Origin: Mycoplasmatota bacterium
Lineage (GTDB): Bacteria; Bacillota_I; Bacilli_A; Izemoplasmatales; Izemoplasmataceae
Assembly: GCA_022712785.1 (NCBI GenBank)
Contig: JAFLJX010000116.1
Span: 1-11,155 of the forward strand
DNA: 11,155 nucleotides
Reading direction: 5' to 3'
Part shown: positions 1 to 6,331 of the stretch, in pieces
How positions within the stretch are numbered: the stretch's first letter is position 1
Layout: each line of letters opens with the position of its first letter
The notes under the pieces: model-generated
What the model was told of the DNA's origin: nothing
What the model saw: only the letters and a program-made list of their open reading frames with translations
Database searches by the model: none
Position numbers and translations under genes: made by a program

Positions 1-173
1 AATATAGAACCATGAAAATCATTTAAATAATATATATCTAAGAAACCTATGTCTGACGGATCAAAATCATTAACAATAGGGTCTTCAATAATAGGATCAT
101 CTGTATTTGAATCACATGAGATTAACGAGAAACTTGTTAAAAGTAATAATGTTAAAAGTAATATTTTTTTCAT
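1..173 (-). CDS. Lipoprotein, 5'-nucleotidase/metallophosphoesterase family (N-terminal 57 residues, cut by window edge)
   Basis: The ATG at 173-171 on the minus strand opens a frame that stays open to the window edge. It is preceded by an AAAGG ribosome binding site about 10 bases upstream. The protein begins MKK, has a hydrophobic leucine-rich stretch (residues 4-18) and then LISC with Cys20, a good lipobox, so it should be cleaved by signal peptidase II and anchored outside the membrane. An acidic linker follows, rich in Asp, Asn and Pro (about 21-40). The visible end reads DIYYLNDFHGS, which matches the first conserved motif of UshA/YfkN-type 5'-nucleotidases (I-x-x-x-N-D-x-H-G), where Asp and His are metal ligands. 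Members of that family hydrolyse extracellular nucleotides to nucleosides and phosphate. Only the first catalytic motif is inside the window, so the specific activity (5'-nucleotidase, 2',3'-cyclic phosphodiesterase, UDP-sugar hydrolase) is open. The lipoprotein call is firm; the family call rests on one motif. Confidence 0.8.
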   Translation of the reverse strand, partial: MKKILLLTLLLLTSFSLISCDSNTDDPIIEDPIVNDFDPSDIGFLDIYYLNDFHGSI

Positions 174-209
174 AAAATCAACCTTTCAAATTTTAAATAA
201 TGTACAAAT

Positions 210-218
210 ATTATAACA
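210..218 (-). promoter_or_regulatory. Extended -10 promoter element for the lipoprotein gene
   Basis: On the minus strand this reads TGTTATAAT, a consensus TATAAT with the TGn extension, 37 bases before the lipoprotein ATG. No good -35 lies 17 bases further upstream. A perfect TTGACA (minus strand, 245-250) is 29 bases away, too far to pair with this -10. Extended -10 promoters can work without a -35. Confidence 0.55.
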
Positions 219-362
219 TTTAATTTTAACAAAAACATTACTTATGTCAACATATATATAATGATTGAATTTTAATGTATTGTCATATCCTCATAATATG
301 ATTATTAAATATATTGTATTATATGCAAAATTAGATAGCATTATTAAGTATTTGTGGTATAG

Positions 363-391
363 TTGTTTGTACGCCTTTTTAGGGGTATACT
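363..391 (+). promoter_or_regulatory. Promoter of typA
   Basis: TTGTTT (363-368) and TATACT (386-391) are separated by exactly 17 bases, a sigma-70/sigma-A type arrangement. Transcription would start near 398, giving a leader of about 40 bases that ends in a TTGGAGG ribosome binding site. A second, weaker pair, TTGTCA (280-285) and TATTAA (303-308), also has 17-base spacing and could be an additional start. I see no other structure in the 267-base gap between the two divergent genes. Confidence 0.6.
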
Positions 392-440
392 TTTTATTAA
401 GAAGCAAACTGTGTTTTAAAACATAGTTGGAGGAAAAAAT

Positions 441-2270
441 ATGAGAAAAAAAGATATTATTAATGTGGCAGTTATTGCGCACGTTGATGCTGGTAAATCA
501 ACTCTAGTTGATGCACTTTTAAAACAAAGTGGAGTATTCCACGAAAATGAAGTTATTCTAGAGCAAGTAATGGACAGTAATGACCTTGAAAGAGAAAGAG
601 GAATCACTATATATTCAAAGAACTGTGCTATAGAATACAAAGGTATAAAAGTTAATATAGTTGATACTCCTGGTCATGCGGATTTTTCTAGTGAAGTAGA
701 GCGTATAATGAAAACTGTTGATACAGTTATTCTTTTAGTTGATTCAAGTGAAGGACCAATGCCTCAAACTAGATTTGTACTTCAAAAATCACTTGAAGCA
801 GGACTTAATCCTATATTGTTTATAAATAAAATAGATAAAAAAGATCAAAGAGCTGAAGAAGTAGTTGATATGAGTTTTGATTTGTTTGATGAACTTGGAG
901 CTACCAACGAGCAACTTGATTTTCCAATAATCTACGGAATTGCAAGAGAAGGTATAGCTACACTTGATATGGATAATATTGGAGATAATTTAACTCCATT
1001 ATTTGATTTATTATTAGAACACGTTACACCTTACCCTGATAGTTCAGAAGAACCATTAAGAATGCAAGTTTCAAGTTTAGGATATGATGACTATTTAGGA
1101 CGTCTTGGAATTGGTAGAATTACAAGAGGGACTATTAAAGCAAAATCTACTGTTCAAGTTAGTAAAAGAGATGGTAGTGTTGAAACAGGCAAAATAAATT
1201 CATTATTTGTTAATGAAGGTTTAACTAGAGTAGCTAAAGACGAAGCATACGCTGGAGATATTGTTGTATTTTCAGGGATGCCAACAGTGTCTATTGGTGA
1301 AACCGTATGTGCTGTTGATTTTGTAGAACCAATGAAATTAATTGAAATTGAAAAACCAACTTTATCAATGAATTTCTTAGTTAACAATTCTCCTTTTGTA
1401 GGAAGAAGTGGTAAACTTGTTACTACAAGACAAATTTTAGCGAGATTGAATAAAGAATTAGAAACTAACGTTGGATTAAAAGTTGAAGTTATTGATGGTG
1501 TTGAAGGATATAAAGTAAGTGGACGTGGTGAATTACATTTGTCAATCTTACTTGAAAACATGAGAAGAGAAGGATTTGAACTTAGTGTTTCAAAACCTGA
1601 AGTACTATTTGTACATGAAAATGGCAAAATACTTGAACCATTTGAAAAAGCAATTGTTGCTGCACCAGATCAGTTTATAGGTAGTGTAATAGCTCAGTTG
1701 AATGTTAAAAAAGGTTCAATGCAATTTATGAGTAGTGAGAATGGTTGGACTACAGTTGAATACTTAGTTCCTACTAGAGGATTAATTGGTTATAGAAGTG
1801 AATTTATTAATACAACTAGAGGACAAGGAACTTTAGAAAAATCATATCATTCATATATGCCACATGTTGGTGAAATTGATACACAAAGAAACGGTGTATT
1901 CATTGCTAAAGAAAAAGGAAAAACAATGGCTTACTCTATATTTCATTTAAGTGATAGAGGGAAAATGTTTGTAGCTCCTGCAACTGAAGTTTATGCCGGA
2001 ATGATTGTTGGACTAAATTCAAGAACAAATGATTTAGTGGTCAATCCATGTAAAAACAAACAATTAACTAATGTAAGATCAAGTGGAACCGATGAAGCAG
2101 TTAAAGTTGGAAACCCAAGAACATTTACTTTAGAAGAAGCACTAGAATTTATTGATTATGATGAATTGGTAGAAATTACACCTGATGCTATTAGATTAAG
2201 AAAAAGAATACTCGATGAAAAAGAGCGTAAAAGAGCTTGGAAACAATTAAATTATAAAGATGAAGAATAG
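441..2270 (+). CDS. typA: Translational GTPase TypA/BipA
   Basis: This 609-residue protein has the length and layout of TypA/BipA, a ribosome-binding GTPase related to EF-G and LepA that helps 50S subunit assembly and growth under stress, notably cold. The GTPase motifs are all visible: G1 AHVDAGKST (13-21), G2 RGITI (53-57), G3 DTPGH (75-79) and G4 NKID (129-132), with a YGIA stretch (165-168) at the G5 position. Domain II follows, then EF-G-like domains and the BipA-specific C-terminal domain containing the family signature around VPTRGLIGYRSEF. The start is supported by GGAGG nine bases upstream. An oddity is DAGK in the P-loop, where E. coli BipA has DHGK; the Ala form resembles EF-G/TetM and, from memory, some clostridial TypA proteins. 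The gene is monocistronic, with its own promoter and terminator. Identity is near certain. Confidence 0.97.
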   Translation: MRKKDIINVAVIAHVDAGKSTLVDALLKQSGVFHENEVILEQVMDSNDLERERGITIYSKNCAIEYKGIKVNIVDTPGHADFSSEVERIMKTVDTVILLVDSSEGPMPQTRFVLQKSLEAGLNPILFINKIDKKDQRAEEVVDMSFDLFDELGATNEQLDFPIIYGIAREGIATLDMDNIGDNLTPLFDLLLEHVTPYPDSSEEPLRMQVSSLGYDDYLGRLGIGRITRGTIKAKSTVQVSKRDGSVETGKINSLFVNEGLTRVAKDEAYAGDIVVFSGMPTVSIGETVCAVDFVEPMKLIEIEKPTLSMNFLVNNSPFVGRSGKLVTTRQILARLNKELETNVGLKVEVIDGVEGYKVSGRGELHLSILLENMRREGFELSVSKPEVLFVHENGKILEPFEKAIVAAPDQFIGSVIAQLNVKKGSMQFMSSENGWTTVEYLVPTRGLIGYRSEFINTTRGQGTLEKSYHSYMPHVGEIDTQRNGVFIAKEKGKTMAYSIFHLSDRGKMFVAPATEVYAGMIVGLNSRTNDLVVNPCKNKQLTNVRSSGTDEAVKVGNPRTFTLEEALEFIDYDELVEITPDAIRLRKRILDEKERKRAWKQLNYKDEE

Positions 2271-2273
2271 AAT

Positions 2274-2310
2274 AAAAAAGCCTAAATGCAGTAATAAAGG
2301 GCTTTTTTTT
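2274..2310 (+). terminator. Rho-independent terminator of typA
   Basis: The nine-pair stem AAAAAAGCC / GGCTTTTTT (2274-2282 with 2300-2308) encloses a 17-base loop and runs into a T8 tract, starting four bases after the typA stop. The A-rich left arm also makes it a possible terminator for the opposite strand. Confidence 0.8.
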
Positions 2311-2350
2311 ATTTTGGTATGTAAGGGCTTGTATTTATTTTAAAAAATAC

Positions 2351-2379
2351 TTGATTTATATTTGAAATGTATGTATTAT
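2351..2379 (+). promoter_or_regulatory. Promoter of the MFS transporter gene
   Basis: TTGATT (2351-2356) and TATTAT (2374-2379) are 17 bases apart, placed after the typA terminator and about 50 bases before the transporter ATG. Confidence 0.6.
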
Positions 2380-2427
2380 TATCCTTTGAATGTCTAATTA
2401 AGATAAAGACAAGAATGGAGATTAATT

Positions 2428-3645
2428 ATGAGTTATAAAATTAAAAATAAATGGGTCATTGTATTTGGTGCTTTGATATCGCAAATGGCTATAGGTTCTT
2501 TATATGGATGGAGCTTATTTAATGAACCGATATCACAAGCATATAATTGGGATTTTGATAGTGTTGTTACAACATATGCAATATCATTAGTTTCTTTTGC
2601 ATTAACAATGATTTTCTCGGGACGCCTACATCTAAAAAAAGGTCCTAGATTTACAACATTAATTGGTAGTGTGCTATTCAGTTCAGGTATATTCCTTTCT
2701 GCATTTGCAACATCTCCAGTAATGCTATATCTTACTTATGGTGTAATGGGTGGATCAGGAGTTGGATTTATTTATGTATGTCAACTTTCAACATTAGTTA
2801 AATGGTTCAGAAACAATAAAGGTGCAATTACAGGTATTGCTACCGCAGCATTTGCAGTAGGAGCAATATTGTTTAAACAATTAATCACAACAATGTTAGA
2901 TATTTCAGATACAACTGTATATACAACTGATATGGTTTCTACAACATTTATGACATTAGGTATTATATATGCTGTAATGACAATTGGTGGAGCATTATTA
3001 TTAGATGTTCCAGATACAGAGGAAGTTTGTATAACAAGTGATGATTCTGAATGTAGAGATTATGAAACAAAAGAATTATTACGTACTCCAAATTTCTATA
3101 AATTATTATTTAGTGATCTATTAGCTTTAATGCCTGGATTATTAATTATTGGTTTAGCAAAAGATATTGGTACTCAGTACATTGGAATGGTGGACTCTGA
3201 CATTATAACCGCAGCAGCATTAGTAGGTTATCTAGCTCTTTTCAATGCGGGTGGACGTTTAATATCTGGACGGTTAGCTGATAAATTTGGTGCTTTAAAT
3301 ATTTATAGAATAATGTATTTAACTACTATTATCGCATTAGCGTTCTTAAGCTTTGTACAAGTAAAATCAATTTCAATTATAGCATTACTAATTATTGGAG
3401 TTGGATATGGTTCATTCCTATCGCTTGTACCTACAATTACTGGCAAACTATTTGGACCTAAAAACTTCAGTGCAAATTATAGTTTAATATTTCAAGCTTA
3501 CGGAGCAGCAGCTTTACTAGGAATTTTTATTAAAAAAAGTGTAACGTTTGATCAAGCGTTTACAATTGCGATGGTTACAGCAGTGGCTGGATTAAGCGTT
3601 GCAATGACAATTAGAGAGCGTAAAAGAGTTGTTGTAAAGAAATAG
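2428..3645 (+). CDS. Major facilitator superfamily transporter, OFA (oxalate/formate antiporter) type
   Basis: The 405-residue protein has about twelve hydrophobic segments by eye, with a polar loop near 195-225 dividing the two six-helix halves, as in MFS carriers of the cytoplasmic membrane. OFA-like features are GSLYGWSLFNEP in helix 1 (23-34), a WFRNNKGAITGIATAAFAVG stretch after helix 4 (126-145), GRLISGRLADKFG (276-288) as the loop motif of the second half, and LFGPKNFSANYSLIFQAYGA (341-360). The family includes oxalate:formate exchangers and carriers for other monocarboxylates, but most members have no known substrate. The C-terminus is basic. GGAG about seven bases upstream supports the start. 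The gene has its own promoter and terminator and is not in the downstream oxidoreductase operon, so a link to purine breakdown is only a possibility. The OFA assignment is good; the substrate is unknown. Confidence 0.85.
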   Translation: MSYKIKNKWVIVFGALISQMAIGSLYGWSLFNEPISQAYNWDFDSVVTTYAISLVSFALTMIFSGRLHLKKGPRFTTLIGSVLFSSGIFLSAFATSPVMLYLTYGVMGGSGVGFIYVCQLSTLVKWFRNNKGAITGIATAAFAVGAILFKQLITTMLDISDTTVYTTDMVSTTFMTLGIIYAVMTIGGALLLDVPDTEEVCITSDDSECRDYETKELLRTPNFYKLLFSDLLALMPGLLIIGLAKDIGTQYIGMVDSDIITAAALVGYLALFNAGGRLISGRLADKFGALNIYRIMYLTTIIALAFLSFVQVKSISIIALLIIGVGYGSFLSLVPTITGKLFGPKNFSANYSLIFQAYGAAALLGIFIKKSVTFDQAFTIAMVTAVAGLSVAMTIRERKRVVVKK

Positions 3646-3663
3646 TTTCTAAAAATAGTTATG

Positions 3664-3694
3664 GCTACTGAGAGGCAATCTTAGTAGCTTTTTT
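3664..3694 (+). terminator. Rho-independent terminator of the MFS gene
   Basis: The ten-pair stem GCTACTGAGA / TCTTAGTAGC (3664-3673 with 3679-3688, one G-T wobble), with a GGCAA loop, is followed by T6. It lies 18 bases after the stop codon. Confidence 0.9.
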
Positions 3695-3714
3695 AATTGT
3701 AATATGCAAAACAC

Positions 3715-3748
3715 TTGAATAAAATAATAAAATATAATAAAATATAAT
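3715..3748 (+). promoter_or_regulatory. AT-rich promoter region of the thioredoxin gene with a tandem 10-mer
   Basis: TTGAAT (3715-3720) is followed by two perfect tandem copies of AAAATATAAT (3729-3738 and 3739-3748), each holding a TATAAT, with TAAAAT (3738-3743) lying 17 bases from TTGAAT. Which -10 is used cannot be decided. The region ends 35 bases before the ATG, and the AAGGAG ribosome binding site lies between. Confidence 0.45.
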
Positions 3749-3783
3749 TATAAAATAAATGTATATAATAAAGGAGAAAAAAT

Positions 3784-4119
3784 ATGTTAGTAGAACTTAA
3801 ACCAAATGAAACAGTACAAGACTATTTAAACGAAGGTAAAATTGCAATTGTGAAATTCGCAACTACAACTTGTCCTCCATGTAAAATGTTAAAACCAATT
3901 TTTGAAAAGTTAGCAGTAAATGAAGATTTATCGAATGTTGTATTTATTGCAGCAGATGCTAATGAACATCCTCAAGCTGGCCAATATCAAGTATCGAGTG
4001 TACCAACTTTAATATTCTTTAAAGGTAATGAAGTGTTAGGACAGAACGTAGGATTTGTTCCTGAAGATCAATTATCTGGTTTCTTAAAGAAATTGGAAAA
4101 AGAAGAATTAAGTAATTAA
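3784..4119 (+). CDS. trxA: Thioredoxin-family protein with CPPC active site
   Basis: This is a single-domain, 111-residue thioredoxin fold without signal peptide, so a cytoplasmic thiol-disulfide oxidoreductase. The active site is CPPC (30-33) in the context TTTCPPCK, instead of the usual WCGPC: both redox cysteines are present, but the Trp is Thr and the central Gly is Pro. The conserved cis-proline follows in SSVPTLIFFKGN (near residue 75), and the C-terminal strand-turn-helix (GFVPEDQLSGFLKKLEKE) is normal. A strong AAGGAG lies seven bases before the ATG. The gene stands alone between two terminators. Changing the two residues between the cysteines is known to shift the redox potential of thioredoxins, so this protein may not be the main thioredoxin. 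The family is certain; equivalence to housekeeping TrxA is likely but not proven. Confidence 0.9.
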   Translation: MLVELKPNETVQDYLNEGKIAIVKFATTTCPPCKMLKPIFEKLAVNEDLSNVVFIAADANEHPQAGQYQVSSVPTLIFFKGNEVLGQNVGFVPEDQLSGFLKKLEKEELSN

Positions 4120-4121
4120 AG

Positions 4122-4143
4122 GCTAGTTGATACTAGCTTTTTT
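4122..4143 (+). terminator. Rho-independent terminator of the thioredoxin gene
   Basis: The stem GCTAGT / ACTAGC (4122-4127 with 4132-4137), with a TGAT loop, is extended by a G-T and A-T pairs and followed by T6. It starts two bases after the stop. Confidence 0.88.
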
Positions 4144-4177
4144 ATTTGGAATTTTAATTCTAATAAGTAATATAGTA

Positions 4178-4186
4178 TGATAAAAT
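4178..4186 (+). promoter_or_regulatory. Extended -10 element for the acetyltransferase gene
   Basis: TGATAAAAT is a TGn-extended -10 with one mismatch to TATAAT. There is no convincing -35 (TTCTAA at 17 bases). It lies 36 bases before the GTG start. Confidence 0.4.
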
Positions 4187-4222
4187 ACTTGTATAAAAAT
4201 ATATATTATGGATGGTGATTAA

Positions 4223-4699
4223 GTGAGCGATTTAACAATTAGAAAGGCAATTAAAAGTGATATTAAAAAAATCTTATTTTTTATTAATGAACTAGCAAGA
4301 TTTGAGAGACTTGAAGATCAAGTTAAAACAGATATAAAAAAACTTGAATCAAATTTATTTGAAAATAAATATGCTGAAGTTGTAATCTTAGAAGTAGATA
4401 ATAAGAAAATAGGATTTGCTCTATACTTTTATACGTTCTCTACCTTTGAAAGTAAACCTAGTTTATACCTAGAGGATTTGTTTATTTTAAAAGAAGAGAG
4501 ACACAAAGGATATGGAAAAGAAGCATTGAAATATTTAGCAAAAAAAGCCATTGAAAAAGACTGTGCTAGATTTGAGTGGTCATGTTTAAATTGGAATAAA
4601 AATGCCATTGATTTTTATCTAAAATTTGGAGCTTTACCTCAAAATGAATGGACGTTATTTAGACTTGAAGGATACAAATTAATTGGATATAGCAAATAA
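4223..4699 (+). CDS. GNAT family N-acetyltransferase, diamine-acetyltransferase-like
   Basis: This 158-residue single-domain GNAT protein should transfer an acetyl group from acetyl-CoA to an amine. The acetyl-CoA pyrophosphate loop is RHKGYG (93-98), in the family pattern R/Q-x-x-G-x-G/A, preceded by strand beta-4 YLEDLFIL (82-89). The later stretch FEWSCLNWNKNAIDFYLKFGA (117-137) matches the spermidine/spermine and thialysine acetyltransferase (SSAT-like) group, where W-x-V-L-D-W-N-x-x-A-I-x-F-Y is typical; Tyr132 sits at the usual general-acid position. The N-terminal region (IRKAIKSDIKKILFFINELARFE) is also of this type. The start is GTG at 4223 with GGTGAT three bases upstream; no better ATG lies nearby. 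The gene is monocistronic. A polyamine or lysine-analogue substrate is inference. Confidence 0.85.
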   Translation: MSDLTIRKAIKSDIKKILFFINELARFERLEDQVKTDIKKLESNLFENKYAEVVILEVDNKKIGFALYFYTFSTFESKPSLYLEDLFILKEERHKGYGKEALKYLAKKAIEKDCARFEWSCLNWNKNAIDFYLKFGALPQNEWTLFRLEGYKLIGYSK

Positions 4700-4704
4700 T
4701 TTGC

Positions 4705-4731
4705 AAAAAGAGGGTTTTTACTCTCTTTTTT
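4705..4731 (+). terminator. Rho-independent terminator, likely bidirectional
   Basis: AAAAAGAGGG / CTCTCTTTTT (4705-4714 with 4721-4730, one G-T wobble) forms a ten-pair stem around TTTTTA and continues into T6. The A5 on the left would give a U tract on the other strand as well. Confidence 0.85.
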
Positions 4732-4794
4732 ATTTGAAAAAATTATGTTCATTATAGGATTTTTGGTTAAAAAAATGTGGAAAATAGCAATATA

Positions 4795-4814
4795 ATATGA
4801 TATAATAATCATAT
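4795..4814 (+). promoter_or_regulatory. Distal extended -10 for the xdh operon, lying inside an inverted repeat
   Basis: TGATATAAT (4798-4806) is a perfect TGn-extended -10. It sits within the inverted repeat ATATGAT (4795-4801) / ATCATAT (4808-4814), spacer six bases. Another TATAAT lies at 4791-4796. No -35 is convincing; TTGGTT at 4763-4768 is 22 bases from the upstream TATAAT. A transcript from here would have a leader of about 150 bases and would cross the repeat array that follows directly. Confidence 0.45.
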
Positions 4815-4860
4815 AAATATACAAAAATTGCTTCAAAATATACAAAAATTTTGTATATTT
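4815..4860. repeat. Operator-like array: direct half-site plus 25-bp perfect palindrome
   Basis: AAATATACAAAA (4836-4847) and TTTTGTATATTT (4849-4860) are perfect inverted repeats around a single central A. A third copy of the left arm, AAATATACAAAAATT (4815-4829), repeats exactly at 4836-4850, a period of 21 bases or two helical turns. The array lies just downstream of the distal -10 and about 70 bases upstream of the proximal -10 of the oxidoreductase operon, the right place for a transcription factor acting as a repressor of the first or an activator of the second. The regulator is not identified in this window. Confidence 0.6.
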
Positions 4861-4930
4861 GGAAATTTATGGCTTAGTTTAGAGTTTAATAGAAAAGCTT
4901 CGTTTTTTAAAAAAATAACATTTTTTATAC

Positions 4931-4936
4931 TATAAT
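4931..4936 (+). promoter_or_regulatory. Proximal -10 box of the xdh operon
   Basis: A perfect TATAAT is followed by TGTAAGCG. The -35 position 17 bases upstream is TAAAAA, with only A- and T-runs around it (4903-4926), so this promoter may depend on an activator or on the A-tracts. Transcription would begin near 4943, leaving a very short leader before the AGGAG at 4951. Confidence 0.5.
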
Positions 4937-4965
4937 GTAAGCGTTTTATGAGGAGAGATAACAAG

Positions 4966-5532
4966 ATGGCGATGGGAATTATCTTAGCAGGTGGATATTC
5001 AAGCCGAGCTAAGAGCAATAAGATGGTTTTAAAATATAAAAACATTGAAATTATTAGACACGCAATTATTTCAATGCAAGATTATTGTTCTAAAATAATT
5101 GTTGTCACAGGGTATTATCATGATGATACTTTAAATGTTGTAAAGGATTTTCAAAAAGTTAAAGTTGTGAGAAATGCGAATTATAGTCAAGGAATGTTTA
5201 GCTCAGTAAAAGTAGGAGTTAAAGAAGTTAATGATGACTTCTTTATAACACCTGGTGATTACCCATTGATTATGAAATCAACATATGAAAAAGTACTGAA
5301 TGCAAAAGGCATAATGAGAGTACCAACATTTAATAATCATAGAGGACATCCTTTGTTTATAAGCAAAGAACTAATTAAAAGTCTTCTAAGTGAACCAGAC
5401 GATTCAAATTTAAAAATTTTTAGAAACAAACATCAAATAACAAATGTAGAGACAAGTGATTCAGGAATATTGAAAGACATTGACACAGTTAATGATTATA
5501 TAAAACTAAAAACAGAAAGAAAAGAGGATTGA
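4966..5532 (+). CDS. mocA: MocA-like molybdenum cofactor nucleotidyltransferase (NTP-transferase family)
   Basis: The 188-residue protein belongs to the MobA/MocA nucleotidyltransferase group. MocA attaches CMP to molybdopterin to make the dinucleotide cofactor used by xanthine-dehydrogenase-type enzymes, whose genes follow directly. Visible motifs are the nucleotide loop LAGGYSSRAKSNK (7-19), the metal-binding region TPGDYP (95-100), RGHP (126-129) and a C-terminal DIDT (171-174). The loop lacks the usual Gly two residues after the Arg (RAKSNK where RMGxxK is typical). I chose ATG 4966 rather than in-frame ATG 4948, because AGGAG at 4951-4955 lies ten bases before 4966 and inside the longer version. 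It ends in TGA, proof of the standard code. The next gene starts 4 bp later. The E. coli equivalent would be ygfJ. CMP rather than another nucleotide is inferred from the neighbours. Confidence 0.82.
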   Translation: MAMGIILAGGYSSRAKSNKMVLKYKNIEIIRHAIISMQDYCSKIIVVTGYYHDDTLNVVKDFQKVKVVRNANYSQGMFSSVKVGVKEVNDDFFITPGDYPLIMKSTYEKVLNAKGIMRVPTFNNHRGHPLFISKELIKSLLSEPDDSNLKIFRNKHQITNVETSDSGILKDIDTVNDYIKLKTERKED

Positions 5533-5536
5533 TATT

Positions 5537-6331
5537 GTGAAGATTAATAGCTATCATTCAGTTAAATCAATAGAAGAAGCTTACAAGTTGTTAAATGATA
5601 ATAAGCAGAACGCTATTGTTGCTGGAGGAGCATGGATGAGATTATCTTCAAAAGAAATCGAAACTGCAATTGATTTAAGTGAAATAGGATTAGATCAAAT
5701 TGTTGAAACGGAAGATGCTTTTGAAATAGGATCTATGACTACTTTGAGACAAGTTGAAAAACACGAAGGACTTAAGAAACATTATGACGGAGCATTAAGT
5801 AATGCATTAAGTCATATTATGGGTGTACCAATTAGAAATGTTGCAACTATTGGTGGAAGTATAATTGGGAAATATTCATTTTCAGATGTTTTAACTCCAT
5901 TAGTAATTATGGATGTTGAACTTGAATTTTATAAAAAAGGTAGACTATCTTTAGAAGATTTCTTAGTTAGTAAAGATCGTTCAAAAGATGTATTAGTAAA
6001 AGTTATCATTAAAAAAGAAGAAGCAAGAGGATACTTCAAAAAAATGCAAAAAACTGGGTTAGACTTTGCAGTTGTAAATGTAGCAGTTAGTAAACAAGCT
6101 GATACAATTAAAATCGCAGTTGGTGCTAGACCAAGTTTGGTTAAATTTGCTGTAGAAGCTATGGCGTTTGTAAATGGAGCAAAAGAAATTACTGAAGAAG
6201 TTATTTTAGAAACTGCTGAAATTGCTGGTAAAGAACTTAAATTCGGTACAAACAGTAAAGCCAGCGAATCATATCGTAGAAATATAGCTATGGCATATAT
6301 TAAACGCGGTCTTAGAGAGGTGACAGTATAA
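5537..6331 (+). CDS. xdhB: Xanthine dehydrogenase family, FAD-binding subunit
   Basis: This 264-residue protein has the size of the separate FAD subunit of molybdenum hydroxylases (CoxM/XdhB/YgfM). The PCMH-type FAD-binding signatures are AIVAGGAWMRL (26-36), which binds the pyrophosphate, and VPIRNVATIGGSI (97-109). The C-terminal region after about 165 matches the CO-dehydrogenase flavoprotein C-terminal domain (GYFKKMQKTGLDFAVVNVAV, then IKIAVGARP). It takes electrons from the iron-sulfur subunit and passes them to NAD or another acceptor. The start is GTG at 5537, with AGAGG nine bases upstream inside the end of the preceding gene. The stop overlaps the next ATG by one base (TAATG), pointing to translational coupling and fixed stoichiometry. 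The IGG loop is followed by KYSFSDVL rather than the ASPxxDxx of classic xanthine dehydrogenases, closer to the YgfM/clostridial branch as I recall it. Confidence 0.92.
   Translation: MKINSYHSVKSIEEAYKLLNDNKQNAIVAGGAWMRLSSKEIETAIDLSEIGLDQIVETEDAFEIGSMTTLRQVEKHEGLKKHYDGALSNALSHIMGVPIRNVATIGGSIIGKYSFSDVLTPLVIMDVELEFYKKGRLSLEDFLVSKDRSKDVLVKVIIKKEEARGYFKKMQKTGLDFAVVNVAVSKQADTIKIAVGARPSLVKFAVEAMAFVNGAKEITEEVILETAEIAGKELKFGTNSKASESYRRNIAMAYIKRGLREVTV

Noticed and set aside
245..250. Perfect TTGACA on the minus strand as -35 of the lipoprotein promoter
   Set aside because: It is 29 bases from the TATAAT, beyond the workable spacing, so it was not included in the promoter.
291..640. Short minus-strand open frames at the start of typA and its leader
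   Set aside because: Composition is that of random AT-rich sequence, and they run over the typA promoter and G-motif codons.
1154..1627. Minus-strand open frame of 157 codons inside typA
   Set aside because: It lies fully antisense to a clearly conserved GTPase, has no ribosome binding site, and its translation resembles no protein family I know; it is a by-product of typA codon use.
4861..4965. Possible riboswitch or attenuator in the xdh operon leader
   Set aside because: The only fold seen is a weak A-T stem near 4893-4907 with one G-C pair; nothing resembles a purine, molybdenum-cofactor or other known aptamer.
4639..5045. Two short minus-strand open frames across the gap before the xdh operon
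   Set aside because: They overlap the ends of two real genes, cover terminator and operator sequence, and are just AT-rich Ile/Leu/Lys strings without start signals.
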